Shown here piece after piece: positions 1-9,230 of a stretch of 64,000 bases of DNA. The position numbers and the translations under genes were made by a program. The notes under the pieces were generated by a model. That model did no database searches. It saw only the letters and a list, made by a program, of their open reading frames with translations, and was not told the origin of the DNA. The first letter of the stretch is position 1; each line of letters begins with the position of its first letter. The stretch comes from Roseomonas fluvialis (GTDB lineage: Bacteria; Pseudomonadota; Alphaproteobacteria; Acetobacterales; Acetobacteraceae): assembly GCF_022846615.1 (NCBI RefSeq), contig NZ_AP025637.1, positions 4,551,001 through 4,615,000 on the forward strand. The letters are read 5' to 3'.

Positions 1-1
1 G

Positions 2-100
2 CTGCTGCCCGCGGTGGGGTGGAAGCACGGGCGCTGGGTCGACAGCGTGCTCATGACGCGTCCGCTCGGCGCTGGGCCGGCGACGCCGCCGGCGGGCTGA
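2..100 (+). CDS. C-terminal end of a GNAT N-acetyltransferase (partial)
   Basis: Only the last 32 codons and a TGA stop lie in the window; the gene begins upstream. The visible tail reads VGWKHGRWVDSVLMTRPLG, which matches the conserved C-terminus of phosphinothricin acetyltransferase-like GNAT proteins (a Gly-Phe/Trp-Lys-x-Gly-Arg-Trp core followed by Asp and a hydrophobic-Met segment). Such enzymes acetylate small amines or amino acid analogues using acetyl-CoA. Substrate cannot be told from this fragment. It converges on the acyl-CoA ligase gene that ends 22 bases downstream. Confidence 0.72.
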   Translation: MLPAVGWKHGRWVDSVLMTRPLGAGPATPPAG

Positions 101-122
101 CCGCGCGCCCCCCCCCGGCCGT

Positions 123-1730
123 TCAGCCGAGCCCGAGCAGCTGCACCGCATGCCGAGCGAGCGGGCCGCGCTGCACCTTCGCACTCGCCGTCATGCCGAT
201 GCTCTCGAACCCCTCGACCAGGCGCAGATGGCGCGGCACTTTGAAGCCAGCCATACGATCGCGCGCCCAGGCCAGCAGCTCGGCCTCGGTCGCGATCGCG
301 CCGTCGTTCAACACGACGAATGCGCAGGGCACCTCGATCAGCCGAGGATCGGGCACGCCGACCACCACCGCCTGGCGGATGGCCGGGTGGCGATGGAGGA
401 TATCCTCCACCTCCGCCGGCGCCACGTTCTCGCCGCCGACGCGAATGATCTCCTTGGCACGGCCGGCGAATTCCAGCCGACCGTCGGCGCCGAGGCGGCC
501 GATGTCTCCGGTGGCGAGCCAGCCTTCGGCGTCGAGCGCGGCGGCGGTCTCGACGGGCTTGTCGAAGTAGCCCTGCATGACGCTCCATCCGCGCACCAGG
601 ATCTCGCCAGCCTCGCCCGCGGCACAGTCGCGCCCAGTCGCCAGATCGCGGATACGGACCTCGATGCCGGGCTGCCGCCGCATGCGCGCCGAGACGCGCA
701 CGTCTTCCGGTTCCCACCAGCACGACTGCGCGACATTAGGCGCGGCTTCCGACAGGCCATAGCCCACCACGCATTCGCGCGCGCCGAGTTCGTCGATGAT
801 GCGCCGCACGATCGCAGGCGACGCCGCGGCCCATGCGCCGCGCAGCACCAGGCGCCGCTGTGCGCGATCCGGATGGTTCAGCAGCATCAGCGCCATGGTG
901 TCGTTGCCCGAGACGTGCGTGCAGCGCTCGGCCTCCATCATGCGCAGCGCCTCGCCAGGTTCGAAGCGGTCCATGGTGACCAGCGTGGCGCAATGCTGCA
1001 GGCATGCCAGGATCGACAACGTGGTGCCAGCCACATGGAAGAACGGCCGTGCACTGTGGAAGCGATCGCCGATGCGCAGTCCCATCCGGCCACCGGAGAC
1101 GAACCCGTTCGCGCACATGCTGCGATGCGCCAGCATGACGCCCTTGGGGAAGGAGGTGGTGCCCGATGTGTACTGGATCAGCAGCGTGTCGTTGGGCGTG
1201 CACGTCGCCGGCCGCTCCGTCCCACCCTCCGCGAGGAAGGCGTCCCAGCCAAGCGTGCCGCGCGGCGGCGGCGCATCGTCCAAGACCACCACGCGCACGA
1301 GGTCGGGCAGCGAGGGATCCGGCAACACCGCGTCGATGCCAGGGCAGATGGCACGCAGCATCGCGAGGAAATCCACCTTCAGAACGCGCGCCCCCAGGAA
1401 CAGCACGCGCACGCGGGACTGCCGCAGTGCATAGGCGAGCTCATCCGCCTTGAACCGCGTATTGACCGGTACCGCCACCGCGCCGATCGACCCGATGGCG
1501 AGGAAAAGTGCTACCCAGCGCGGGCCGTTGCCGAGGCAGATGCCGACGTGATCGCCGCGCACCACGCCGGCGGCAACGAGTGCGCCGCGGACGCGCGCGA
1601 CCTGAGCGGCGAGCTGCGCGAAGGTCGCGCGACCCTCGGGTGCCACGATCGCCTCGACATCCGGTGCCAGCGTCGCGGCGCGCAGCAGCGCCTCCTCGGT
1701 GGTGAGCGGGCAGAGACGTGCAATATCCAT
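123..1730 (-). CDS. AMP-forming acyl-CoA synthetase (class I adenylate-forming, CaiC-like)
   Basis: Predicted to activate a carboxylic acid to its CoA thioester through an acyl-adenylate in the cytoplasm; 535 aa, full length for the family. Visible motifs are the P-loop-like YTSGTTSFPKGV, the adenylate-binding VGYGLSEA, the WLATGDIG hinge region and the C-terminal catalytic-lysine region (ASAKVQRG). The start is the ATG at 1730, which shares its A with the TGA of the hydratase upstream (TGATG), so the two are translationally coupled. An ATG at 1766 in frame lies inside the upstream gene and is less likely. It is the last gene of an operon with two hydratases and a CoA transferase; the set resembles caiC within cai-type operons. 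Substrate is not determined. Confidence 0.9.
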   Translation of the reverse strand: MDIARLCPLTTEEALLRAATLAPDVEAIVAPEGRATFAQLAAQVARVRGALVAAGVVRGDHVGICLGNGPRWVALFLAIGSIGAVAVPVNTRFKADELAYALRQSRVRVLFLGARVLKVDFLAMLRAICPGIDAVLPDPSLPDLVRVVVLDDAPPPRGTLGWDAFLAEGGTERPATCTPNDTLLIQYTSGTTSFPKGVMLAHRSMCANGFVSGGRMGLRIGDRFHSARPFFHVAGTTLSILACLQHCATLVTMDRFEPGEALRMMEAERCTHVSGNDTMALMLLNHPDRAQRRLVLRGAWAAASPAIVRRIIDELGARECVVGYGLSEAAPNVAQSCWWEPEDVRVSARMRRQPGIEVRIRDLATGRDCAAGEAGEILVRGWSVMQGYFDKPVETAAALDAEGWLATGDIGRLGADGRLEFAGRAKEIIRVGGENVAPAEVEDILHRHPAIRQAVVVGVPDPRLIEVPCAFVVLNDGAIATEAELLAWARDRMAGFKVPRHLRLVEGFESIGMTASAKVQRGPLARHAVQLLGLG

Positions 1731-2473
1731 CAGCGATCCCCGAAGCCGGCCATGGTGCGGCGCCATTCGGCGGCAGCCAGGCTCTCCTCGATGGCCATCA
1801 GTTCCGTGGCCAAGGCGCCGCGCGGGTCACGCTCCAGGCCCTCGTCGATGCAACGCTTGGCCAGCGCCAGCGCGGCGGGCGATGCCTTGGCGATGGTGGC
1901 GGCGATGCTGGCGACCGTCTCCTCCAGTTCGTCCGGCGCGACGATGCGGCTGACCAGGCCCGCGGCCAGCGCTTCAGCCGCCGAGAGCGTGCGGCCGGTG
2001 AACATCATGTCCTTCGCGAGCCGCTTGCCGAGCACGCGCGGCAGGCGCTGCGTGGCGCCCACCGTGCCCCACAACGCCTCGGGCGTGCGGAAGCTGGCCG
2101 TCGGCGTCGCGACGATGAAGTCCGCGGCGGCCGCGATCTCGACACCCGACCCGACCGCGGGGCCCTCCACCACGGCGACCACCGGCATGGGCAGGCGTTC
2201 GATCGCGTCATAGGCAGCGAAGGCCTTGAGGCGGCGCGCGCGCACCGCGTCATCATCCATCCCCTGGCGTTCCTTGAGGTCGGCACCGGCGCAGAAGACC
2301 GGGCCGCGGGCGCGCAGCAACAGCAACTTCGCACCGTCGGCGACGGCGCGGCGCGTAGCAGCCAGCAACGCCTCGCACAGCGCGGTGTTGAGCGCGTTGC
2401 GCGCCGCAGGTCGGTTCAGCGTGAGAGTCGCCACGCCGTCCGCGGCGACCGCATAGAGCGCGGCATCGGTCAT
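1730..2473 (-). CDS. Enoyl-CoA hydratase/isomerase family protein
   Basis: Crotonase-fold enzyme of 247 aa, the normal length, predicted to hydrate or isomerise an enoyl-CoA. The N-terminus (VATLTLNRPAARNALN) and the oxyanion-hole region (CAGADLKE) are present, and the second segment (EGPAVGSGVEIAAAADF) carries the usual Gly-rich stretch. The position equivalent to one catalytic glutamate is present (GVEI); the second acidic region reads EALWGTVGATQRLPR, where the usual Gly-Ile-x-Pro is altered to Gly-Thr-Val, so the reaction may differ from plain hydration. It overlaps the CoA-transferase gene by 4 bases (ATGA) and the ligase gene by 1 base. CaiD-like activity is plausible from context only. 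Confidence 0.88.
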   Translation of the reverse strand: MTDAALYAVAADGVATLTLNRPAARNALNTALCEALLAATRRAVADGAKLLLLRARGPVFCAGADLKERQGMDDDAVRARRLKAFAAYDAIERLPMPVVAVVEGPAVGSGVEIAAAADFIVATPTASFRTPEALWGTVGATQRLPRVLGKRLAKDMMFTGRTLSAAEALAAGLVSRIVAPDELEETVASIAATIAKASPAALALAKRCIDEGLERDPRGALATELMAIEESLAAAEWRRTMAGFGDR

Positions 2474-3666
2474 ATCGCACCCGCCTCCCGCAGCGCGGCG
2501 ATGCGTGCCGCGTCGTAGCCGAGCCGCTCACGCAGGACGGCCTCGGTGTGCTCGCCCAGCAGAGGCGGGCGCCCCGGCACGGGCTGGTCCCAGCCGTCGA
2601 AGCGCAGCGGTACGGGCAGCGCCGGGAAGGTGCCGAGCGCCGGATGCGTGAAGCGCGCGACCATGCCGCGCGCGGCGACATGTTCGTCGGCCAGCACCTC
2701 GTCCAGCGCGAGCACCGGGCCATTGGGCACGTCCTCGGCATCCAGTAGCGCGACCGCTTCCGCGCGCGTGACCGCCGCCATGGCGGACGTGAGGGCCTCC
2801 ATCACCTCGGCGCGGCGTGCGACACGGCCCGAATTGGTCGACAAGCCGGCATCGACGGCCAGTGTATCGAGCCGCAGCGCACGGCACAGCGGTTCCCAAT
2901 GCTGGTCGGAGCATGTGATGTGCAGGAACCGCCCGTCGCGGCAGCGGAAGCTAGCGGTCGGCACGCGCCCCGGGTGTTCGGTGCCGAGCCGCGGCGGCAC
3001 CTCGCCGAGCGCGAACCAGCGCGCGGCGGCGATGGTCAGCAGGCTGACCTGGCCGTCCAGCATCGAGAAGTCGACGAAGCCCCCCTGCCCCGTCGCGTCG
3101 CGGCCGCGCAGCGCGGTCAGCACGGCGATCGCGACCCAGAGGCCCGAGGTCAGGTCCGCGACCGGCAGACCCGGCTTCACCGGGCCGCCGCCGCGTTCGC
3201 CGGTCAAGCTCATCAGCCCGCTCATGGCCTGGAAGACCGTGTCGTAGCCCTTGCGCTTCGCATAAGGCCCGGTCTGCCCGAAGCCGGTGCAGGAGAGGTA
3301 CACGAGCCGCGGATTCACCACCTGCAGCGACGGCCAGTCGAGACCCCGCCGCTTCAAGGTGCCGACCGGAAAATTCTCGATCAGCACGTCCGCCTGCGCC
3401 GCGAGACTGCGGATGATCGCCTGGCCGTCCGGATTGCGCAGGTTCACCGTGACGGATCGCTTCGAGCGGTTGCACGACATGAAGTAGCCGCTGACCGCAC
3501 CGCCCGGACCCTCGGCGAAGGGTTCGAAGCCGCGCGTCTCGTCGCCGCTGCCGGGTTGCTCGACCTTGATGACCTCGGCACCCAGCTCGGCCAGGATCAT
3601 GGAGGCGAAGGGACAGGCGAGCACGCGCGACAGATCGAGGATCACCACGCCTTCGAGCGGCTTCAT
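2470..3666 (-). CDS. CaiB/BaiF family III CoA-transferase
   Basis: A 398-aa family III CoA-transferase, which moves CoA between carboxylic acids through an aspartyl-CoA anhydride. The N-terminus (GVVILDLSRVLACPFASMILAELGAEVIKVE, residues ~5-36, read in part) is diagnostic, and the FSMLDGQVSLL segment contains the likely catalytic aspartate (Asp in MLDGQ). The KPGLPVADLTSGLWV region is also typical. It overlaps both neighbours by 4 bases (ATGA on each side), so all four genes form one transcript. Together with the ligase and hydratases this suggests degradation of a carnitine-like or branched acid; the acid itself is not identifiable. Confidence 0.92.
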   Translation of the reverse strand: MKPLEGVVILDLSRVLACPFASMILAELGAEVIKVEQPGSGDETRGFEPFAEGPGGAVSGYFMSCNRSKRSVTVNLRNPDGQAIIRSLAAQADVLIENFPVGTLKRRGLDWPSLQVVNPRLVYLSCTGFGQTGPYAKRKGYDTVFQAMSGLMSLTGERGGGPVKPGLPVADLTSGLWVAIAVLTALRGRDATGQGGFVDFSMLDGQVSLLTIAAARWFALGEVPPRLGTEHPGRVPTASFRCRDGRFLHITCSDQHWEPLCRALRLDTLAVDAGLSTNSGRVARRAEVMEALTSAMAAVTRAEAVALLDAEDVPNGPVLALDEVLADEHVAARGMVARFTHPALGTFPALPVPLRFDGWDQPVPGRPPLLGEHTEAVLRERLGYDAARIAALREAGAI

Positions 3667-4382
3667 GCATGCACCATGCGCTTGAGCTCCAGCATCGCCT
3701 CGGGTGGCAGCAGCGCGGCGGCGGCGGCCAGCGCGCAGGCCTCGTCCTCCAGCGTGTCGGCGGGCGCGATGCGCGTCGCCAGCCCGAGCGTCAGCGCTTC
3801 GCCCGCACTCACGTCGCGACCGGTGGCGAGAAGGTCGAAGGCTGTCTTGGGGCCCAGATGGCGCAACAGCACCGGCGCGACCAGGCGCGGGAGCATGGCG
3901 TGCCTCGCTTCCGGCCAGGCGAGGCGTGCATCCCCGGCCATCACCACCGCGTCGCAGGCGAGTGCGAGCGACGCACCCGCCCCCATCGCCGCCCCCTGCA
4001 CCGCTGCAATCACGGGCCGCGGCACGCGCGCCGGCGCATCGAGCAGCGCGACGGTCAGCGCGGACCGTGCCTCGCGCGCCGCGGGGTCCACCGCCAGCTC
4101 CCGCATCTCCGCAAGGTCGGCGCCGGCCGAGAAGCTGCCACCGGCGCCGGCCAGGACAATCGCGGCCACGCTGTGGTCGCTGCCCGCACCCTGCAATGCC
4201 GCGAGCAACGCCTCGATCATCGCGCGGTCCATGGCATTGCGCTTTCGCGGGCGATCGAGCCGGACAAGCAAGACCCCGCCATCGCGCCGTTCGCTGCTGA
4301 TCACCGGCGTCGCGCCGTCACGCGGAAGGGCTGCATCGCTGCCTCGCGGCCAGGGTGTCGCTGCGCGGGAACCGGCGGCCAT
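3663..4382 (-). CDS. Enoyl-CoA hydratase/isomerase family protein, first gene of the operon
   Basis: A second crotonase-fold protein. Conserved parts are VLLVRLDRPRKRNAMD, the FSAGADLAEMREL oxyanion-hole segment and IAAVQGAAMGAGASLALACD. The second active-site loop reads WPEARHAMLPRLVAP. The C-terminus stops soon after the LELKRMVHA helix, so it lacks the final ~40 residues common in the family. The start is uncertain: ATG at 4382 gives 239 aa, but the alignable region begins at a GTG at 4304 (213 aa), and upstream in-frame ATGs extend to 4496. Its 3' end overlaps the CoA-transferase start by 4 bases. It diverges from glgP, so a promoter for this operon should lie in about 4305-4500. Confidence 0.82.
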   Translation of the reverse strand: MAAGSRAATPWPRGSDAALPRDGATPVISSERRDGGVLLVRLDRPRKRNAMDRAMIEALLAALQGAGSDHSVAAIVLAGAGGSFSAGADLAEMRELAVDPAAREARSALTVALLDAPARVPRPVIAAVQGAAMGAGASLALACDAVVMAGDARLAWPEARHAMLPRLVAPVLLRHLGPKTAFDLLATGRDVSAGEALTLGLATRIAPADTLEDEACALAAAAALLPPEAMLELKRMVHA

Positions 4383-4487
4383 CACGGGATAGGCCGCCAC
4401 CGCGGCGCCGCGACGCATCGCGGCCACACGCAAGTGGTGGCGTGGGCGCCCTGGGGTGTCAACGGACCGCACGCCGCGGGCCGCCGC

Positions 4488-7013
4488 ATGGCGCATCTGC
4501 TTTGGATCGCTCCCCCGCGTCTGCTAGGGTCGATCCTTACCCGCACCAGGTCCGGAGAGCTTCCCCTGAACACGACCGACCGCCTCGCGACGACCTCCTC
4601 GTCGCTGCGCGACCTCATTCTCCGCAAGCTGACCTATACGCTCGGCAAGCCGCCCTCGGAGGCGCGCGATCGCGACTGGTTCATGGCGACCGCGCTGGCG
4701 GTGCGTGACCACGTGGTCGAGCGCTTCCTGGTGCAGATGCATCAGACCCGCGGCAAGGAAGGCAAGCACGTCTACTACCTCTCGCTCGAGTTCCTGATCG
4801 GGCGGCTATTGCGCGAGAACGTCGGCAATCTCGGCCTGGCGGAGGAACTGCGCACCGCCCTGGCCGAACTTGGCGTCACGATCGACCAGGCGCGCCTGGC
4901 GGAGCCCGATGCGGCGCTCGGCAATGGCGGCCTCGGGCGCCTGGCCGCCTGCTTCCTCGAGAGCATGTCTTCCCTCGCCATCCCAGCCTTCGGCTATGGC
5001 ATACGCTACGATCACGGCCTGTTCCGGCAGATCCTGCGCGATGGATGGCAGCAGGAATTCCCCGAGGACTGGCTGTCCTTCGGCAACCCGTGGGAATTTG
5101 CCCGCCCCGAGATCCGGCACCGCATCGGCTTCGGCGGCGAGGTGACCGCGGAAGCGCTGCCCGATGGCGACGAACGCCTGCGCTGGAATCCCGGCGAATG
5201 GGTGGACGCCGTCGCCTACGACACACCGGTGGTCGGCTGGCGCGGCAAGCATGTGAACGTGCTGCGGCTGTGGCGCGCACGCGCGCCCGACCCGCTCCGC
5301 CTCGATGCCTTCAATCGCGGCGACCACCACGGCGCCCTGGCCGAACAGGTGCGCGCGGAATCCATCTCGAAGGTGCTCTATCCGTCCGATGACAGTCCGG
5401 CGGGGCAGGAGCTGCGGCTGCGGCAGGAATACTTCTTCACCTCGGCCGCACTGCAGGACCTGCTGCGACGGCAGGTCCGCCAGGCTGGCAGCGTCAACAC
5501 GCTGGCCGAGCGTGTGTCGATCCAGTTGAACGACACGCATCCCGCCATCGCGGTGGCGGAGCTGATGCGCCTGCTGGTCGACGAGCACGCCGTCGCCTGG
5601 GCGGAAGCCTGGGCGATCACCCGCGGCGCGGTCTCCTACACCAACCACACGCTGCTGCCCGAGGCGCTCGAATCCTGGCCGGTTCCGCTGATGGAGCGGC
5701 TGCTGCCGCGCCACATGCAGATCATTTACCGCATCAATGCCGAACACCTCGATGCCGTGCGCGCCGCGCATCCGGACGACGACCGGCTGCTCGCCTCGGT
5801 GTCGCTGATCGGGGAGGAGCACGGGCGCCGCGTTCGCATGGGCAACCTGGCCTTCGTGGGGTCGCATCACGTCAACGGCGTATCGGCGCTGCACACCGAC
5901 CTGATGCGCCAGACCGTATTCCGCGATTTCAACACGCTGTTTCCCGGGCGCATCGTGAACAAGACCAACGGCATCTCCTTCCGCCGCTGGCTGATGCAGT
6001 GCAATCCCGGCCTGACCGGGCTGCTGGTGGAAGCACTCGGGCCAAAGGTTCTCGACGCGCCGGACATACTGGTGCAGCTGCGGGACCTTGCAGGCGACGC
6101 CGCTTTCCAGGGGCGCTTCGCCGCGGTCAAGCGCGCCAACAAGGAAGCGCTCGCGACGATGCTGCGCGAACAGGCTGGCGTGCGCGTCGATCCCGCCGCA
6201 TTGTTCGACGTGCAGATCAAGCGCATCCACGAATACAAGCGGCAATTGCTGAACGTGCTGCATACGGTGGCGCTGTACGAGGCGATGCGCGCGCAGCCGA
6301 TGCGCGACTGGACGCCGGTGGTGAAGGTCTTCGCCGGCAAGGCCGCGCCGGGCTATCACCGCGCCAAGCTGATCATCAAGCTCGCCTGCGACGTGGCGCG
6401 CGTGGTGAACCGTGACCCGTCGGTGCGCGGGCTGCTGAAGGTGGCGTTCCTGCCGAACTACAACGTCTCCGCCGCCGAGGTGATCGTGCCCGCGGCCGAC
6501 CTGTCGGAGCAGATCTCGACGGCCGGCATGGAGGCCTCGGGCACGGGCAACATGAAGCTGGCGCTGAACGGCGCGCTGACCATTGGCACGCTGGACGGCG
6601 CCACCGTCGAGATGGCCGAACACATCGGCGCCGAGCAGATGTTCCTGTTCGGACTCTCGGCCGACGAAGTGACCGAGCGCCGCGCCTCCGGCTGGCGGGG
6701 AACACAGGCGGAGGCTACCTCGGACACGCTGGCCGAGGTGCTCGCCGCGATCGGCGGCGGCGTCTTCTCGCCCGACGATCATGGCCGCTACGGCGACCTG
6801 GTGGCATCGCTGCGCGCGGAGGACTGGTTCATGGTCGCCGCCGACTTCGACGCGTATTGCGCAGCACAGCAGCGTGCGGCGACGCTGTACCGTGACCAGC
6901 CGGCCTGGCGACGTACCGCCGTGCTGAACACCGCGGGGATGGGCTGGTTCTCCTCCGACCGATCGATCGCGGACTACGCGCGCGAGATCTGGGGCGTGCC
7001 GGTGGCGACATGA
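4488..7013 (+). CDS. glgP: Glycogen/starch/alpha-glucan phosphorylase
   Basis: Releases glucose-1-phosphate from glycogen with phosphate and PLP. The whole GT35 fold is present, ending with the PLP-binding segment EASGTGNMKLALNGALTIG, where the Lys of NMK is the Schiff-base residue. Start choice is difficult: ATG at 4488 gives 841 aa, but a good Shine-Dalgarno (GGAGAG, 4554-4559) lies 6 bases before a CTG at 4566. That start would give 815 aa with the PLP lysine at residue 664, close to the size of enterobacterial GlgP. A possible promoter-like TTTGGA...TAGGGT at about 4501-4530 would also favour the later start. The 3' end overlaps glgB by 4 bases (ATGA). Confidence 0.95.
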   Translation: MAHLLWIAPPRLLGSILTRTRSGELPLNTTDRLATTSSSLRDLILRKLTYTLGKPPSEARDRDWFMATALAVRDHVVERFLVQMHQTRGKEGKHVYYLSLEFLIGRLLRENVGNLGLAEELRTALAELGVTIDQARLAEPDAALGNGGLGRLAACFLESMSSLAIPAFGYGIRYDHGLFRQILRDGWQQEFPEDWLSFGNPWEFARPEIRHRIGFGGEVTAEALPDGDERLRWNPGEWVDAVAYDTPVVGWRGKHVNVLRLWRARAPDPLRLDAFNRGDHHGALAEQVRAESISKVLYPSDDSPAGQELRLRQEYFFTSAALQDLLRRQVRQAGSVNTLAERVSIQLNDTHPAIAVAELMRLLVDEHAVAWAEAWAITRGAVSYTNHTLLPEALESWPVPLMERLLPRHMQIIYRINAEHLDAVRAAHPDDDRLLASVSLIGEEHGRRVRMGNLAFVGSHHVNGVSALHTDLMRQTVFRDFNTLFPGRIVNKTNGISFRRWLMQCNPGLTGLLVEALGPKVLDAPDILVQLRDLAGDAAFQGRFAAVKRANKEALATMLREQAGVRVDPAALFDVQIKRIHEYKRQLLNVLHTVALYEAMRAQPMRDWTPVVKVFAGKAAPGYHRAKLIIKLACDVARVVNRDPSVRGLLKVAFLPNYNVSAAEVIVPAADLSEQISTAGMEASGTGNMKLALNGALTIGTLDGATVEMAEHIGAEQMFLFGLSADEVTERRASGWRGTQAEATSDTLAEVLAAIGGGVFSPDDHGRYGDLVASLRAEDWFMVAADFDAYCAAQQRAATLYRDQPAWRRTAVLNTAGMGWFSSDRSIADYAREIWGVPVAT

Positions 7014-9205
7014 CAGCCTGGCGGGCGGATGCCGGTGCCATCGCGCAGCTGCTCGCGGCCCGCCACGCCGACCCCTTTGCGCTGCTGGGGCCGCATGCGG
7101 TGCCTGGCGGTGTCGTACTGCGGGCCTTCGTGCCCGGCGCGCAGACGCTCGTGGCCTTCACGCCGGACGTCGTGACGCTGGAGCGCCGCGACGATGCCGG
7201 CTTCTTCGAGGGCTTGGTCGCCGAAGCCACGCTGCCGCTGGCCTACACGCTGCAGGCTGCGCGCGGCGCGGATACCTGGGACTTCCAGGACCCCTACGCC
7301 TTCGGCCCGACGCTCGGGCCGTTGGATGACCATCTGCTGGTCGAGGGCACGCATGCGCGCCTGTTCGACCGGCTGGGCGCGCATCCCTGCACGCATGAAG
7401 GTGCCGAGGGCGTGCGCTTCGCGGTCTGGGCACCGCAGGCGCTATGCGTGTCGGTGGTCGGCGATTTCAACGCCTGGGACGGGCGGCGGCATGCGATGCG
7501 CAAGCGCGTCGATTCCGGCCTGTGGGAGATATTCCTGCCCGGCGTGACGGAAGGGGCGCGCTACAAGTACGAGATCCTGGGCCGCGACGGCGTACGGTGC
7601 CCGTTGAAGGCGGACCCCTTCGGCTTTGCGGCGGAACTCCGGCCGGCCACCGCGTCAGTCGTGACCCGCACCGATCGCTTCGCCTGGACGGATGCCTCCT
7701 GGGTCGCGGCGCGCGCCCGGCGCGATGCGCGGCGCGAACCGATGGCGATCTACGAAGTCCATGCAGGGTCGTGGCGGCGGCACCCGGACGGGCGCTTCTA
7801 CACCTGGGACGAATTGGCCGACGCGCTGATCCCCTACGTCGTCGATCTCGGCTTCACGCATATCGAGTTCATGCCGGTCAGCGAGCATCCGCTGGATGCA
7901 TCCTGGGGCTACCAGCCGCTCGGGCTCTATGCGGTCACGGCGCGGCATGGGCCGCCGGAGGGATTCGCGCGCTTCATCGACCGCGCGCATGCGGCGGGCA
8001 TCGGCGTGCTGCTGGATTGGGTGCCGGCGCATTTTCCGCTGGATGCCGCGGGCCTGGCGCGGTTCGACGGCGCAGCACTGTACGAGCACCCGGACCCACG
8101 CCGCGGCTTCCTGCCGGGCTGGGGGACCGCTGTGTTCGACTTCGGGCGGCGCGAGGTCGCGGCCTTCCTGGCGGCGAATGCGCTGTTCTGGCTGCAACGC
8201 TACCACGCCGACGGGCTACGCGTGGATGCGGTCTCGTCCATGCTCTACCTGGACTACGACCGCCCCCCCGATGGCTGGGCACCAAACGAGGACGGCACCA
8301 ACGTCAACCGCGATGCGGTGCGCTTCCTGCAGGGCGCGAACGCGCTCATTGCGCGGGAGGCACCGGGCGTGGTCACCGCCGCCGAGGAAGCGTCCGCCTG
8401 GGCGGGCGTGACCGCGCCCGATGGCCTCGGCTTCCGCTTCAAGTGGAACATGGGCTGGATGAACGATACGCTGCGTTACGTGGCGAAGGACCCGGTCCAC
8501 CGCGCGCACCACCACGAACTTGTCACCTTCGGCCTGATGTATGCGTGGAACGAGGCCTTCATCCTGCCGCTCAGTCACGACGAGGTGGTGCACGGCAAGG
8601 GCACGCTGCTGGGGCGACTGCCGGGCGACGACTGGCAGCGCTTCGCGACGCTGCGCTGCTACTACGCCTTCATGTGGGGCCATCCGGGCAAGAAACTGCT
8701 GTTCATGGGGCAGGAATTCGCCCCCTGGCGGGAATGGTCGGAAACCCAGGAATGCGACTGGTGGCTGCTGCAGCACACACCGCATCGCGGCGTGCAGGAC
8801 CTCGTGCGGCGGCTGAACACGCTGCATCGCGCGCATCCCGCGCTGCATGCACGCGACTGCGAGCCCGAGGGCTTCCGCTGGATCGACGCCGACGACGCGG
8901 CGCATTCCATGTTTTCCTGGCTGCGCTTCGATGGCGCCGGTGGCCCCCCTGTCGCGGTGATCTGCAACTTCACGCCGGTGCCGCGGGGGGGCTGGCGGAT
9001 CGGCCTGCCGGCAGCCGGCACCTGGCGCGTGCTGCTCAATACCGATGCGGCTGGGCTCGGCGGCAGCGGTGCCGGAAGCATGACCGACGTGGTCGCAACC
9101 GATGCGCCCTGCCACGGGCTTCCGGCCTCGGCCTGCATCGATGTGCCGCCGCTCGGCGCGCTCTATCTCGAGCCGGTTTCCTGGAACGGGCCGGACAAGG
9201 CATGA
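7010..9205 (+). CDS. glgB: 1,4-alpha-glucan branching enzyme
   Basis: Introduces alpha-1,6 branches into glycogen. The 731-aa length is normal. It begins with an N-terminal beta-sandwich repeat (FALLGPHAV...), then a CBM48 domain ([22 protein letters not shown]), then the GH13 barrel. The catalytic triad is readable: Asp406 in [10 protein letters not shown], Glu459 in TAAEEASAW and the transition-state Asp524 in [11 protein letters not shown]. The ATG overlaps the glgP stop codon (ATGA), so translation is coupled. It is the second gene of the glycogen operon. Confidence 0.97.
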   Translation: MTAWRADAGAIAQLLAARHADPFALLGPHAVPGGVVLRAFVPGAQTLVAFTPDVVTLERRDDAGFFEGLVAEATLPLAYTLQAARGADTWDFQDPYAFGPTLGPLDDHLLVEGTHARLFDRLGAHPCTHEGAEGVRFAVWAPQALCVSVVGDFNAWDGRRHAMRKRVDSGLWEIFLPGVTEGARYKYEILGRDGVRCPLKADPFGFAAELRPATASVVTRTDRFAWTDASWVAARARRDARREPMAIYEVHAGSWRRHPDGRFYTWDELADALIPYVVDLGFTHIEFMPVSEHPLDASWGYQPLGLYAVTARHGPPEGFARFIDRAHAAGIGVLLDWVPAHFPLDAAGLARFDGAALYEHPDPRRGFLPGWGTAVFDFGRREVAAFLAANALFWLQRYHADGLRVDAVSSMLYLDYDRPPDGWAPNEDGTNVNRDAVRFLQGANALIAREAPGVVTAAEEASAWAGVTAPDGLGFRFKWNMGWMNDTLRYVAKDPVHRAHHHELVTFGLMYAWNEAFILPLSHDEVVHGKGTLLGRLPGDDWQRFATLRCYYAFMWGHPGKKLLFMGQEFAPWREWSETQECDWWLLQHTPHRGVQDLVRRLNTLHRAHPALHARDCEPEGFRWIDADDAAHSMFSWLRFDGAGGPPVAVICNFTPVPRGGWRIGLPAAGTWRVLLNTDAAGLGGSGAGSMTDVVATDAPCHGLPASACIDVPPLGALYLEPVSWNGPDKA

Positions 9206-9230
9206 TGACTGGCCAGCCAAGGGAGAGACC

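Noticed and set aside
150..2213. A 687-codon plus-strand frame across the CoA ligase and hydratase genes
   Set aside because: His/Arg/Asp-rich antisense product crossing two well-supported genes.
4806..6782. A 658-codon open frame on the minus strand
   Set aside because: Antisense to glgP, whose every conserved motif is intact; the antisense product has no recognisable domain.
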